Source of the DNA: Acidobacteriota bacterium
GTDB taxonomy: Bacteria > Acidobacteriota > Terriglobia > Acidiferrales > UBA7541
Reading direction: 5' to 3'
Length of the DNA stretch: 64,000 bases
NCBI GenBank assembly: GCA_013289855.1
Contig: JABCZD010000006.1
Coordinates: 124,001-188,000, forward strand
The notes under the pieces are model-generated. The model had not been told where the DNA came from. It searched no databases and saw only the letters and a list, made by a program, of their open reading frames with translations. The position numbers and the translations under genes are program-made. This document shows, in pieces, positions 63,575-64,000 of this stretch (position 1 is its first letter; every line of letters starts with the position of its first letter).

Positions 63575-64000
63575 ATGCCTAGGAAACCTGAACCACAACT
63601 GCGCGCGCGTATTCTGGAAGCCGCTCTGGTGTTGTTTGTAAAGGGCGGAGAAAAAGGTTTGTCGATGCGCACGCTGGCCAAACTGGCGCGCACCAACACG
63701 CCGGCGGTATACCGGCGCTTTCGCAATCGCGAGGCCATCTTGCGCGCTATTGCGGAGCACTTCCGGCGCAATTCTTTCGCGGCGCTGGAACAGTGCCAGT
63801 CGCTGGAGGAAATCTGTGGCGTCCTGCTGGACCGGGCTTTAAGCCGGCCGCGGGAATATGCACTCTTTTATTCGGAGCTTATTTCCAAGCTTCCGGGACC
63901 GCGCGCGAATTTCGAGTTCACGAAGAAAAGGGCCGCGGAGTGGCTGGGCGGCGCTCCGGAAGATCATGTCAAGCTGGTTCTCGCGCTTTTCGCGCTGATC
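63575..64000 (+). CDS. TetR/AcrR family transcriptional regulator (3' end outside window)
   Basis: The first 142 codons are visible and the frame runs off the window. The N-terminal HTH is classic TetR: RARILEAALVLFVKGGEKGLSMRTLAKLARTNTPAVYRRFRNREAILRAIAEHF. The C-terminal ligand-binding part begins and continues beyond the edge. ATG 63575 follows GAGG (63563-63566). The palindrome at 63506-63526 is its probable operator, so it would repress the divergent zincin-like gene and itself. The ligand is unknown. Confidence 0.9.
   Translation, partial: MPRKPEPQLRARILEAALVLFVKGGEKGLSMRTLAKLARTNTPAVYRRFRNREAILRAIAEHFRRNSFAALEQCQSLEEICGVLLDRALSRPREYALFYSELISKLPGPRANFEFTKKRAAEWLGGAPEDHVKLVLALFALI

Overview
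The window is chromosomal DNA from a Gram-negative, G+C-rich bacterium, most probably a soil-type Acidobacteriota (Terriglobia-like). This is inferred from the combination of LPS transport (Lpt) and Kdo-modification genes, PEP-CTERM surface proteins, a large Ser/Thr kinase with TPRs, an FG-GAP-bearing secretin, a GH57 amylase, and many short intergenic palindromes ending in GCTAC[A/G]A. No rRNA, tRNA, CRISPR array, transposase or prophage gene was found.

Layout. 1-8031: ergothioneine genes egtB (5' end cut by the window edge) and egtD, a GNAT acetyltransferase, a GH57 glucanotransferase/amylase, an exported alpha/beta hydrolase with a duplicated N-terminal domain, and a hypothetical protein. 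8128-13835: redox and thiol genes: a Cys-containing Rrf2 regulator, a 7Fe-type ferredoxin, a TlpA-like lipoprotein, a UPF0173 hydrolase, proline dehydrogenase, thioredoxin reductase and a BstA/DinB-like protein. 14069-20426: a zinc-ribbon/kinase/TolB-like/TPR receptor kinase, two PEP-CTERM proteins, a YXWGXW protein with a long Lys/Glu/Thr repeat tail and a short GAF protein. 20648-32925: an FAD oxidoreductase/epoxide hydrolase pair, cyclophilin, MscL, two APC permeases, and a class GN sortase coupled to its VIT/vWA substrate.

32979-38457 is the most unusual locus: a tightly coupled iron-transport operon (FTR1-DUF2318, two FtsX/MacB-type permeases, an ATPase, a DUF971 protein) in which the ABC ATPase carries a complete DtxR-type metalloregulator at its C terminus. 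Next to it lies a secretin (38596-41898) whose C-terminal barrel domain is split by about 400 residues of FG-GAP/VCBS repeats.

41962-50607 is the conserved rimP-nusA-infB-(DUF503)-rbfA-truB translation cluster, ending with a Kdo hydroxylase that overlaps truB; a promoter and a terminator-like hairpin precede rimP. 50822-53716 holds a lipoprotein and a DUF885 peptidase-like protein. 54132-60055 is the lptC/A fusion-lptB-rpoN-rapZ block, lacking hpf and ptsN. 60188-64000 has two small hypotheticals, a GAF-GGDEF cyclase, and a divergent pair: a partial TetR regulator, and a zincin-like protein with a defective HExxH motif. A perfect palindrome fills the spacer of a near-consensus promoter between them.

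Intergenic DNA carries several dispersed repeat families: GCTAC-tailed palindromes, a 62-bp two-hairpin element present twice in opposite orientation, and a tandem unit of about 50 bp present at two sites.
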